Shown here: positions 13,981 through 19,951 of the stretch, in pieces
Position numbering within the stretch: the first letter of the stretch is position 1
Layout: the number at the start of each line of letters is the position of its first letter
Source of the DNA: a virus
IMG/VR virus record: IMGVR_UViG_3300035698_004514
Coordinates: 1-27,653 of that record
Reading direction: 5' to 3' (one strand)
Length of the DNA: 27,653 nucleotides
The notes under the pieces: generated by a model
The model's database searches: none
What the model was told of the DNA's origin: nothing
Seen by the model: only the letters and a program-made list of their open reading frames with translations
Position numbers and translations under genes: made by a program

Positions 13981-14667
13981 TTACCGCCTCTCTTTCACGA
14001 CATTATTTATGTGCGGATTGGCGATTGTCTTAAACGCCGCCTTGACCGCCTGCCGGGTTTCCTCGGGGAGCAACTCGACGACATTCACGACGTCCCTTGA
14101 TATTTCATTGCGTGCTGATTTCAGCTTTTTCCATGCGAGACCCAATGTCCCGAGCACGCCCGCGGCTCCGGTCGCCACCGCTGGAATCCACGGGATGCCC
14201 GCGTCTTTAGCGGTATCCCCGATTGTTTTGATCGTCCCTTTAGCCTCTTTAATTCCCTTCTCAAATGCGTCCTGTTGAGCGTCCCTGATCGCCTGCGCGT
14301 TTTTCATTTCGAGTTCGCTCGTCTGCGCCAAGTGTTTGATTTTCATAATCTCAATTTGCATTTCGAGCTTTGTCTTCGCCGCGCTGTCTGGCAGTTTCGC
14401 CGCCGTGGTTTTGAGGATAGCGATTTGCCCCGGAAGATTCCATTCGATTTTCGGCGGGACGGGATTTGGTATTCCGACGCGGTAGAGGCTCGCTCGAATG
14501 GATGAATCGAGTTGTTTCACGCGCGGATCGTCCGGCGATTCGGACTTCAATGAATCGACCGCCTCCTTGCCCCTCCACGTATTTTCCTTCTCCTCCTGCG
14601 TGTAGCATCCGGCGAGAGACATAATGGCTATGAGCGTTAAAAGAATCGCTCCTGTGATGTTTCTCAT
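13981..14667 (-). CDS. Predicted lipoprotein with C-terminal membrane-like segment (228 aa)
   Basis: The N terminus is a lipoprotein signal: MRN, a hydrophobic stretch ILLTLIAIMSLAGC, and a lipobox SLAGC with the modifiable cysteine at residue 21. The mature part has a charged helical region (about 95-135), then a glycine/alanine-rich hydrophobic segment IPWIPAVATGAAGVLGTLGL at about 160-180, and a basic helical tail. An AAAGGGG site supports the start. Phage lipoproteins are known in superinfection exclusion and in spanin pairs. The early location here, next to the DUF1937-receiver gene, fits a host-envelope modification role better than lysis, but this is inference. Confidence 0.75.
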   Translation of the reverse strand: MRNITGAILLTLIAIMSLAGCYTQEEKENTWRGKEAVDSLKSESPDDPRVKQLDSSIRASLYRVGIPNPVPPKIEWNLPGQIAILKTTAAKLPDSAAKTKLEMQIEIMKIKHLAQTSELEMKNAQAIRDAQQDAFEKGIKEAKGTIKTIGDTAKDAGIPWIPAVATGAAGVLGTLGLAWKKLKSARNEISRDVVNVVELLPEETRQAVKAAFKTIANPHINNVVKERR

Positions 14668-14732
14668 TTGTAACCCCTTTCAATGTTTGGCTTTGTGCTG
14701 ACAGGACACGCGTCCTATCCTAATTTGGTTCT

Positions 14733-14754
14733 TTTTAGCAGCGTTTTAGCAGCG
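14733..14754. repeat. 11-bp tandem repeat at the stop of the DUF1937-receiver gene
   Basis: TTTTAGCAGCG is repeated back to back at 14733-14743 and 14744-14754. It spans the stop codon and lies just beside the 25-bp direct repeat. Confidence 0.85.
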
Positions 14755-15468
14755 TCCGGCACAGACCACGAGCGAGAAATCATCAACGCAGACTTTCGCA
14801 CAGGCGAATGTCGCGAGGCCGGATTGGGTCGTCGCGCGAACAATGGTCGTGTCACTGGATACGATCCAGCGGTTTTTTATCCCGCGAGCTTTTGCCTCGA
14901 GGAGAACCCGGCTGCCGCATTCTCCGCGAGGGAGACCTCCCGGCGACTCGGGGATATTTCCATCACAGACCACGAGCGAGAAATCATCGGAAATGAGGAG
15001 ATTAATTGCATCATCGCGATTCGATGCAAGGCGGAATTTGTCAGGATCGAGACCGGCTTCTTGGATCTGCACGCGCCACATATTGAGAATATCCGGGTCG
15101 TCATCGACGAGGAGAATTTTCCCTGATTTTTTCGCACGGGAGGTATACTCAACCGGGATATTGTGGTGGGCGGCAAAGGCGATTTCCGCTTCAATTCCGA
15201 ATGATTTCAACCAACCATCGAGCATCAGCACCAAGACCTTGTCGCAGGCGAGGATCATTCTGAAGTCAACCTTTTTCCAGAACTCCCAATCTGTCGGGAG
15301 ATCGTGTGCGGATGCGATAGCGTGCCCGTGGACGATAGGGGAGAAAACTATTTCCCCGGCTTTCAACATCTTCGCGGTCTGCTTGCACGCGGCCTTGTAC
15401 CGGGCCAGGCGCACCTCGGGGTCAGGCGAGCTGTAAGGCGATGCCAGATAAATGAGTTCGGCGGTCAT
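14746..15468 (-). CDS. DUF1937 (deoxyribosyltransferase-like) fused to a response-regulator receiver domain
   Basis: A 240-residue two-domain protein. Residues 1-108 fit DUF1937, a family of the nucleoside 2-deoxyribosyltransferase superfamily (IYLASPYSSPDPEVRLARY, GEIVFSPIVHGHA, a W-x-x-W-x-x-x-D segment, LMLDGWLKSFGIEAEI). Residues 116-240 fit a receiver domain: KILLVDDDPDI with acidic residues 122-124, phosphoacceptor D169 in LVVCDGNIP, S204/S205 in WIVSSD and K225 in ACAKVC, so the active site looks intact. The last 13 residues repeat DDFSLVVC and probably replace the final receiver helix. An AGGAG site supports the ATG. It is the first gene after leader RNA C. Plausible roles are nucleotide salvage or signalling gated by phosphorylation. 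No kinase is visible. Confidence 0.82.
   Translation of the reverse strand: MTAELIYLASPYSSPDPEVRLARYKAACKQTAKMLKAGEIVFSPIVHGHAIASAHDLPTDWEFWKKVDFRMILACDKVLVLMLDGWLKSFGIEAEIAFAAHHNIPVEYTSRAKKSGKILLVDDDPDILNMWRVQIQEAGLDPDKFRLASNRDDAINLLISDDFSLVVCDGNIPESPGGLPRGECGSRVLLEAKARGIKNRWIVSSDTTIVRATTQSGLATFACAKVCVDDFSLVVCAGRC
14760..14988. repeat. 25-bp direct repeat, copies 204 bp apart within one gene
   Basis: Identical 25-base copies at 14760-14784 and 14964-14988. The offset of 204 bases keeps the frame, and both copies encode the same DDFSLVVC peptide, once at the phosphoacceptor strand and once at the C terminus. Flanks are not alike. Confidence 0.9.
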
Positions 15469-15485
15469 GAATATCTCCTGTCATT

Positions 15486-15555
15486 AAAAAACGACTCTCC
15501 CCTGGAGCGCAGGGACCTCGCCAAAGGTGGGAGCGCTCGTCGTCGGGGAGAGCCG
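15486..15555 (-). terminator. Long intrinsic terminator in leader C
   Basis: Eleven-base arms CGGCTCTCCCC / GGGGAGAGTCG plus an inner six-base stem GAGCGC/GCGCTC and a T6 run, ending 18 bases before the ATG of the DUF1937-receiver gene. Confidence 0.65.
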
Positions 15556-15614
15556 AAAATTGTCGGTAATTAGAATCATTTGGCGAAGTCCGTTTCAATT
15601 GGTTTTGTACCACC
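15486..15614 (-). ncRNA. Leader RNA C, same architecture as leaders A and B
   Basis: Between the promoter at 15649-15621 and the DUF1937-receiver gene. RNA order: GGUGG (15614-15610), CUUCGCCAAA (15588-15579), hairpin CCGA/UCGG (15566-15553), terminator 5' arm CGGCUCUCCCC (15555-15545), inner arm GAGCGC (15538-15533), CCACC (15530-15526), UUUGGCGAGG (15525-15516), GCGCUC (15510-15505), terminator 3' arm GGGGAGAGUCG and U6 (15502-15486). CUUCGCCAAA pairs over ten bases with UUUGGCGAGG in the terminator loop, matching the equivalent pairs in A and B. The small hairpin overlaps the terminator arm, so the two exclude each other. Confidence 0.7.
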
Positions 15615-15620
15615 GCACGG

Positions 15621-15649
15621 ATTGTACAGGATCGCGTCGGAAGTTGCAA
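15621..15649 (-). promoter_or_regulatory. Promoter for leader C
   Basis: TTGCAA (15649-15644), 17-base spacer, TACAAT (15626-15621) on the minus strand, located just after the ribbon-helix-helix gene. The -10 element is good and the -35 imperfect. Predicted start is near 15614. Confidence 0.6.
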
Positions 15650-15662
15650 GCAAGAAATCCCT

Positions 15663-15827
15663 TTATTTTTTATGTTTCCTATATCGCCTCCGTACCTCGT
15701 CACGGAGCGCGTTGTGAGCTATCGATGACATTGTTTCATCGTCCAGCACGGACACCGCCTTCAGGCGATAGCGAAGCTCTTTCGACATGCGGAATCCCCA
15801 ATATTTCTTGTTATCTTTTTTGCTCAT
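15663..15827 (-). CDS. Ribbon-helix-helix-like DNA-binding protein (54 aa)
   Basis: A 54-residue gene whose ATG overlaps the stop of the preceding gene as ATGA, with an AAAGGG ribosome site. After a lysine-rich arm it reads WGFRMSKELRYRLKAVS then a turn and SSIAHNALRDEVRRRYRK. That is the strand-helix-helix pattern of Arc/MetJ-type repressors, in which the FRM strand would contact DNA and the protein dimerises. It is a candidate regulator of phage transcription, lying directly upstream of the promoter of leader C. Targets are unknown; the inverted repeats near 19953-20051 are candidates by proximity only. Confidence 0.7.
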   Translation of the reverse strand: MSKKDNKKYWGFRMSKELRYRLKAVSVLDDETMSSIAHNALRDEVRRRYRKHKK

Positions 15828-16078
15828 TTGCGTCCCTTTCTCTCTGATATTCCTGTGCCTTTTGCCCGCACGGGATCAACGGTGACTATCACGCGCACGC
15901 AGTCGACCTGCGGATGTATGTCGGCGTACTCTCCGTTTTTTCTGTCGTAGCGGTCGGCTATTGTGCTGGCCCTTAGCGGTGACGGTGAAAGTGTTGTCCA
16001 GTCAAAGTATAGATTATTTCTTGACTTGGTTAGTGTGTTTCGACGGATGACGACAAAGCGTTTTTCAGTTATGTTCAT
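15824..16078 (-). CDS. Unknown early protein (84 aa)
   Basis: An 84-residue basic protein (MNITEKRFVVIRRNTLTKSR...). Its ATG overlaps the previous stop, and its stop overlaps the ribbon-helix-helix start, so it sits inside a tightly coupled cassette. It has beta-like segments (CVRVIVTVDPV) and no cysteine pair or membrane segment. No family recognised. Confidence 0.65.
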   Translation of the reverse strand: MNITEKRFVVIRRNTLTKSRNNLYFDWTTLSPSPLRASTIADRYDRKNGEYADIHPQVDCVRVIVTVDPVRAKGTGISERKGRK

Positions 16079-16722
16079 GGTGTTTTGTCCAGACTCTCCT
16101 TAATCTCGTCGAGAAGTGCTTCTACGCCGGATAGCAACCCTGCGTCCTTGCCGCCATGCACGCGCAGATGGCCTCGACATGCTGTTAGGTAGCCGACCAT
16201 CCGTTCGTGAAAGTTGTAACGGGTGATTATGTCTTGGGCATCCTGCTTATGCACTAATCCCATGTTAACAGTTTTGCCCTTCCATCTCAAGTAATTAAAG
16301 AATGCCGAGTTTGGTATCATCTCTAATATTCTCTTTTCTAATGCCTCTCCTTTCGTCAGATTCTTCTTTGCGACCTCATCAATTATGGATGTTGTATCCG
16401 CCCCCGCTATTTCCGCGTGCTCGACCGATTCTGTCGCCAATAGTTTTGAGACGGCTATATCGGATTTATATTCTGATAGCCATACGGCGGAATGTGCGGC
16501 CTTCCTCGCGGCGAAGGCTGCGGGTCTATCCGGGACCCGCGCCCACGGTATCCCCTCAAACGCGGCCATTGCTGATTGTGTCGTCCGATCCTTTCCCTCT
16601 ATCCAATCGCTGGCCCAGGCTTGGAAAGGGTCTCCATCGTATACCGATAGCGCACATCGTACAGCTATCTCTACCCTCTGTTCTGGCGTTAGCGATAGTG
16701 CGTTGAGCTTGCCGTTAATCAT
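16075..16722 (-). CDS. Unknown early protein with C-terminal RYNFH module (215 aa)
   Basis: The start is set at the ATG at 16722 with an AAAGGAG site overlapping the previous stop; a longer frame from 16770 lacks one. The N-terminal 150 residues are helical and alanine-rich (VEIAVRCALSVYDGDPFQAW, PAAFAARKAAHSAVW). The last 50 residues (ITRYNFHERMVGYL ... GVEALLDEIKESLD) match the 74-residue protein at 8086-8310, and the DNA shares GAAGTTGTAACGGG-like sequence, which suggests a module exchanged within the genome. Function unknown. Confidence 0.7.
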   Translation of the reverse strand: MINGKLNALSLTPEQRVEIAVRCALSVYDGDPFQAWASDWIEGKDRTTQSAMAAFEGIPWARVPDRPAAFAARKAAHSAVWLSEYKSDIAVSKLLATESVEHAEIAGADTTSIIDEVAKKNLTKGEALEKRILEMIPNSAFFNYLRWKGKTVNMGLVHKQDAQDIITRYNFHERMVGYLTACRGHLRVHGGKDAGLLSGVEALLDEIKESLDKTP

Positions 16723-16723
16723 G

Positions 16724-16906
16724 TTACTCTCCTTTTTCGTGAAACATATCAACCCATGTCTCATGCCCATGCTCTACCGCAACTCGGTCAAGAAACTTCT
16801 CTATAATTTCGTTTTCGTCGTGACTAAGTGGCCACGGGTCGGATACCATAAATAGGTCTAAAAGAACACGAACCTCTGACAGTTTAATCTTAAATGTAGT
16901 TTCCAT
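16724..16906 (-). CDS. Unknown small early protein (60 aa)
   Basis: A 60-residue acidic protein (METTFKIKLSEVRVLLDLFM...) with a strong AAAGGAG site that overlaps the end of the ASCH-like gene. It ends two bases before the next gene. Two predicted helices and no recognisable motif. Confidence 0.65.
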   Translation of the reverse strand: METTFKIKLSEVRVLLDLFMVSDPWPLSHDENEIIEKFLDRVAVEHGHETWVDMFHEKGE

Positions 16907-16907
16907 T

Positions 16908-17603
16908 CTAATCTCCTTTATGTTCCTCGAAAGTTACCACCCATGCCCACGCGGAATCAAACGGGTGTTTTTTCCCGTAGCGGGATTGCCAGTAATTCTC
17001 CCAATCATCGAACATCTGTACCCACGGATCATCGTCTGTGCTCTTGTTGGGGATGTCGAGTCGGCAGATGCCACCCGTTGACATCTTGCTCACCCTCACG
17101 CACTCCACAGCCTTTACGGTGTCGTGGTAGCGGACGGCCCCGGCGGGCATGGTGATATTACGTCGGAGACGAGTTGGAATTGTATCGGCAAGACTCTCAA
17201 AATAATATACTCCATCTTCATCGGGTTCAATTCCAGCGGCGGACATATCAGCCGAACACTCCGTCCATCTATCAACATGCCAATCTTCCGTTGCATCAGC
17301 AACGCTATCTCGCATTTCGCGATTTCCATCGTCAGCCGGATAACCTATGAGTAGCGGCTCACCGTCATGCCAGCCTATTATCCTCCACGCCTCTTTCATC
17401 GGCACAACATCTCCGGGGCGGTAGGGTGACCACTCGATAGTATCATGATGCTCGCCATATTCATCCTCGCAGCCAGCCACCCCGTCAGTATCATACCTTG
17501 CCCAATCAAGCGGGACTGGCCTCACCACACATCCAAGCCGTCCTTCTGCTCGTGCGAGTGCCTCACGTTTGTTGAGGTGTATGGGGCGTGGTTTAGACAT
17601 CAT
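16908..17603 (-). CDS. ASCH-like phage protein (231 aa)
   Basis: This 231-residue protein shows the pattern of a family common in phage early regions: an N-terminal segment (LNKREALARAEGRLGCVVRP), YRPGDVVPMKEAW in the first third, TRLRRNITMPAGAVRYHDTV with the small-domain loop, and a C-terminal FDSAWAWVVTFE like the closing W-V-W-V-x-E-F strand. ASCH domains resemble PUA folds and may bind RNA or modified bases. The family function is not established. The start has a GGAGG site and overlaps the previous gene by 11 bases. Confidence 0.62.
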   Translation of the reverse strand: MMSKPRPIHLNKREALARAEGRLGCVVRPVPLDWARYDTDGVAGCEDEYGEHHDTIEWSPYRPGDVVPMKEAWRIIGWHDGEPLLIGYPADDGNREMRDSVADATEDWHVDRWTECSADMSAAGIEPDEDGVYYFESLADTIPTRLRRNITMPAGAVRYHDTVKAVECVRVSKMSTGGICRLDIPNKSTDDDPWVQMFDDWENYWQSRYGKKHPFDSAWAWVVTFEEHKGD

Positions 17604-18051
17604 CGCCTCCCTTCACCACCACCGCCTTTTTCTTGATCTTTTTTGCCACTGCGAACAGCGGGACGAGCGCCCGGAGGTGGTTGTATTTCCCCTCGAATAC
17701 TCTGAAATCTGCAAGAGCATCGACGAGCATCTGCTCCCGTTTGGCCTTGTTGCGAAGGACTTTTACTATCGGGGTGTAGCCTCCGCCGGTCGCAGTTCTG
17801 TCGGGCGAGAGGGAGACATACGCCCGGACCGGATTGGACGATTGCGGGATCATCGTGACAGCGACGCTGATGATTTTACGCGCCTGCCATACCCGGTGAT
17901 CGTGAGCCGCCGTGGCTTCATCCCACTCGAATCTTGAGTGGAGCGAGGTGGATTCATCTCTCGCGTACTCCACAACATCTTCCGCGCGGAGGATGCCGTC
18001 GGATGCGTTCTTTCGGACGATCTCAAGTTCCTGTATGATTTCGGTTTTCAT
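17593..18051 (-). CDS. Conserved-looking phage protein of unknown function (152 aa)
   Basis: The ATG at 18051 with an AAGGAG site is the right start. The longer frame to 18195 reads through the pentanucleotide array and yields only repetitive Arg/Gly/Gln peptide. The protein begins MKTEIIQELEIVRKNASDGI and continues LRAEDVVEYARDES then SRFEWDEATAAHDHRVWQAR. I recognise this as a pattern seen in other phage proteins of unknown function. The middle is beta-rich (VRAYVSLSPDR) and the end basic (KKIKKKAVVVK). It follows the shorter array directly. Confidence 0.72.
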   Translation of the reverse strand: MKTEIIQELEIVRKNASDGILRAEDVVEYARDESTSLHSRFEWDEATAAHDHRVWQARKIISVAVTMIPQSSNPVRAYVSLSPDRTATGGGYTPIVKVLRNKAKREQMLVDALADFRVFEGKYNHLRALVPLFAVAKKIKKKAVVVKGGDDV

Positions 18052-18075
18052 TTTGTTCTCCTTGTTAAATGTTGG

Positions 18076-18180
18076 TTGCCGTTCCTTGCCCTGCCGCGCC
18101 GGACCTTGCCCCGCCCCGACTTGACGTGTCGGGCCTTGTCTTACCGTGCCGTGCCTTGCCTGTGTTGTCATGCCATGCCC
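18076..18180. repeat. Short degenerate pentanucleotide array (about 21 units)
   Basis: Read on the minus strand the sequence runs in five-base steps close to GGCAN (GGCAA, GGCAC, GGTAA, GACAA, GGCGC, GGCAG) with phase kept throughout. It is far more GC-rich than its surroundings. It lies immediately upstream of the ribosome site of the 152-residue gene and ends in the same junction (GCAAC-C/T-AACATTT) as the long array. Confidence 0.88.
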
Positions 18181-18201
18181 GTACGGATCGAGCATGGCAT
18201 G
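18169..18201. repeat. Perfect 10-bp inverted repeat beside the short array
   Basis: CATGCCATGC (18169-18178) and GCATGGCATG (18192-18201) flank a 13-base loop, just downstream of the stop at 18212. There is no T run on the transcribed strand, so it is a hairpin or operator rather than a standard terminator. Confidence 0.75.
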
Positions 18202-18211
18202 ATTGGAACTA

Positions 18212-18862
18212 TTATTTACCGCATACTTTGAACATTCCCCAACCCATTCCGCAGGATTTCTTGCTGTCTGGTCGCCCTTCGCCGATACCGACCTGTAGCC
18301 CGACCCGCACCATCAGAGAGGAGACGTCCTGCACCGAGAATTGATCCAGATCGAATCTAATCTTAACCTTGGCCTCCCAACCCGGACCCCACATAGGCCG
18401 CGGGCGAATGTCACAGACGCCGGTTTCGAGCCTGACATGATGTTCGGAATATATTGGCTTGCCCTTTGTGATTTTGACGAGGGGAGTAAAGTCGTTCCTG
18501 TCAAATCCATCTGGCTCGACGAAAATCGTGAGTTTGGCTCTCGTCATCGCGAATCCGCAAATACGACAGGCGCTGATCGCCGCGTTACGAAACGCCGGAG
18601 CCGGGATTCCGTTCCAGCCTTCTTCGCTGATATGTTTTCCCTGTTCCATGAGCGCTTTGAAGTCCTTCGGTTCTCTTTTCCTTCCCTTTTTTGCCTGCGA
18701 TCCTTTTTCCTGCGTCTCCTTGATCTGGCCCCGCGCCTTTGCCGAGAAGGCGTTCTGGACGTACGGAGTGGTTCCCCGGATTGTAAATTCGACCGTCTTG
18801 AAATTCGGCGGTAAAATCTTCACTTCTGTTACCTGTTTTTTGTCTGCTTTTGCCTTTGCCAT
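18212..18862 (-). CDS. Unknown phage protein with glycine-rich C terminus (216 aa)
   Basis: A 216-residue protein with an AAGGAG site directly after the long pentanucleotide array. It has a basic N terminus, a hydrophobic core with WNGIPAPAFRNAAISACRIC, a beta-rich second half (ETGVCDIRPRPMWGPGWEA) and a glycine-rich end LQVGIGEGRPDSKKSCGMGW. I recognise this as a type found in other phages without assigned function. The glycine-rich loop near the C terminus recalls RRM-like RAMP proteins of CRISPR systems, but no CRISPR genes or arrays are present, and I give that idea little weight. Confidence 0.7.
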   Translation of the reverse strand: MAKAKADKKQVTEVKILPPNFKTVEFTIRGTTPYVQNAFSAKARGQIKETQEKGSQAKKGRKREPKDFKALMEQGKHISEEGWNGIPAPAFRNAAISACRICGFAMTRAKLTIFVEPDGFDRNDFTPLVKITKGKPIYSEHHVRLETGVCDIRPRPMWGPGWEAKVKIRFDLDQFSVQDVSSLMVRVGLQVGIGEGRPDSKKSCGMGWGMFKVCGK

Positions 18863-18887
18863 GATACGCTCCTTAAAGAAATGTTAG

Positions 18888-19143
18888 TTGCCTTGCCTTG
18901 TCTTGCCTTGCCGTGCCTAACCGTTCCACGCCCGGCCTCGCCACGCCTGCGTTGCCTCGCCTCGTCTTGCTTAGCCTGCCAAGCCTATACTCGCCTCGCC
19001 ATACCCCGCCTGGCCTGGCCTTGCCTTTCCTGCGTTGTCTTGCCGTGACGTGCCGAGCCATGCGTAGCCTCGCCACGCCGTGCCTTGCCTGCGTTGCCAC
19101 GACTTGCCTGGCCTTGCCACGCCCCGCGATGCCTGCCGTGCCG
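18888..19143. repeat. Long degenerate pentanucleotide array (about 50 units)
   Basis: About 256 bases of five-base steps near GGCAN on the minus strand (GGCAA, GGCAC, GGCGA, GGCGT, GGCCA), interrupted at a few points by four-base steps, including three CGCA units. It fills the spacer between the 87-residue and 216-residue genes. The gene-proximal edge matches the short array over aaatgttRgttgcc (18879-18892 versus 18067-18080), so the two arrays are related. Confidence 0.9.
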
Positions 19144-19146
19144 CAT
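18985..19146 (-). CDS. Possible 53-aa Arg/Gly-rich ORF inside the long array
   Basis: An ATG at 19146 sits eight bases after an AAAGGAG site that overlaps the stop of the 87-residue gene, the same arrangement as real starts in this phage. The frame runs 53 codons into the array (MRHGRHRGAWQGQASRGNAG...) before TAG. Either the array is partly translated, or it has replaced a gene whose start remains. Confidence 0.3.
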   Translation of the reverse strand: MRHGRHRGAWQGQASRGNAGKARRGEATHGSARHGKTTQERQGQARRGMARRV

Positions 19147-19150
19147 TACT

Positions 19151-19414
19151 CTAATCTCCTTTTTCTTGGCTTTCGTTTATGGAACTCTCTCTCTTCTCCT
19201 TTTTGCTGTTCGTGGTTTCGATTCTGATGCTCCAGAGTCCCCAGGCCATTAGAGCCGCGTGGAGCGCTTCGCCGATTGTCTCGCCGTATTCTGTTGTTTC
19301 GTTCCCGGTTGCTATTTCGTGCCAACGCCATTCTCCGCCCTTGGATTCAATAAGCTCAAGTTTTATCTCTGGCGAGTCTGGCGCTTCCTTGATCGTTGCG
19401 GTGATTAATCTCAT
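19151..19414 (-). CDS. Unknown early protein (87 aa)
   Basis: An 87-residue protein starting MRLITATIKEAPDSPEIKLE behind a GGAAAGAG site. It looks like an alpha/beta fold (KLELIESKGGEWRWHEI, then IGEALHAALMAWGLWSIRIE) with a charged tail. No family recognised. The second gene of the early transcript, it ends directly at the long array. Confidence 0.68.
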   Translation of the reverse strand: MRLITATIKEAPDSPEIKLELIESKGGEWRWHEIATGNETTEYGETIGEALHAALMAWGLWSIRIETTNSKKEKRESSINESQEKGD

Positions 19415-19440
19415 GTCTCTTTCCTTTTTCTGGTCGTGGT

Positions 19441-19920
19441 TTATATTAGCAGGTTACGTTTTCTCGCGTTGAGTTCAATCCTGATTGCGCGTGCCTTCTG
19501 GCCGATGATTCTTTCGTTCCTGCGGTCATCGTTCCATCCGCAATCTCTCGCCTGGATGGTGAGCTTGCCGCATTCGGCGTGGAGTTCTTCGGTCGTCATT
19601 TCTTCAATCGTTTTTTCCTGATTGCCGTTTTCGATTTCCTTGATTGCTTTAGCGATTGCTGGCTTCATTTCGCTCGGAAGCATCAGGGCGCCGAGGCTGA
19701 AGTATGCGCTGGAATTTTTGCCGGCTCTTTCGAGTAGGGCGATCTGGCCGTCGCGAAGGTTGCTGATTTTCCCCGCGCCAAGTCCGATCCGCGTTTCGAT
19801 TGTTCTTCCGTTAGTTTCGATCTTCAGATTTTGGCCTTCTATCGTTGCGACTCTATTGCTATCCCGATAAATCTCTCCCATGTTTCTTTCCTTCCCGGTT
19901 TGTGTTTTCGTGATCTTCAT
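19441..19920 (-). CDS. First early gene, unknown function (159 aa)
   Basis: First gene after the early promoter, about 25 bases from the predicted start. The ATG at 19920 has a GGAGA site; an internal ATG at 19881 (MGEIYRDS) with AAGGAAAG is a serious alternative, giving 146 residues. The N-terminal half is beta-rich (RVATIEGQNLKIETNGRTIE) and the C-terminal half helical (SEMKPAIAKAIKEIENG, LHAECGKLTIQARDCGW). No known family recognised. First genes of early transcripts often take over host functions or regulate the phage programme, but nothing here specifies which. Confidence 0.7.
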   Translation of the reverse strand: MKITKTQTGKERNMGEIYRDSNRVATIEGQNLKIETNGRTIETRIGLGAGKISNLRDGQIALLERAGKNSSAYFSLGALMLPSEMKPAIAKAIKEIENGNQEKTIEEMTTEELHAECGKLTIQARDCGWNDDRRNERIIGQKARAIRIELNARKRNLLI

Positions 19921-19951
19921 GGCGAGGTCTCCGTTTGCTTTATCTGCCTAT

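Noticed and set aside
18052-18195. N-terminal extension of the 152-residue gene to an ATG at 18195
   Set aside because: The extension is a translation of the pentanucleotide array, and a proper AAGGAG site precedes the ATG at 18051.
18873-19100. 75-residue ORF through the long array on the minus strand
   Set aside because: It is repeat translation with no ribosome site; a five-base repeat lacking stops gives such ORFs in several frames.
18067-19146. Arrays as a CRISPR
   Set aside because: Units are five bases and degenerate, there are no spacers, and no cas genes are present.
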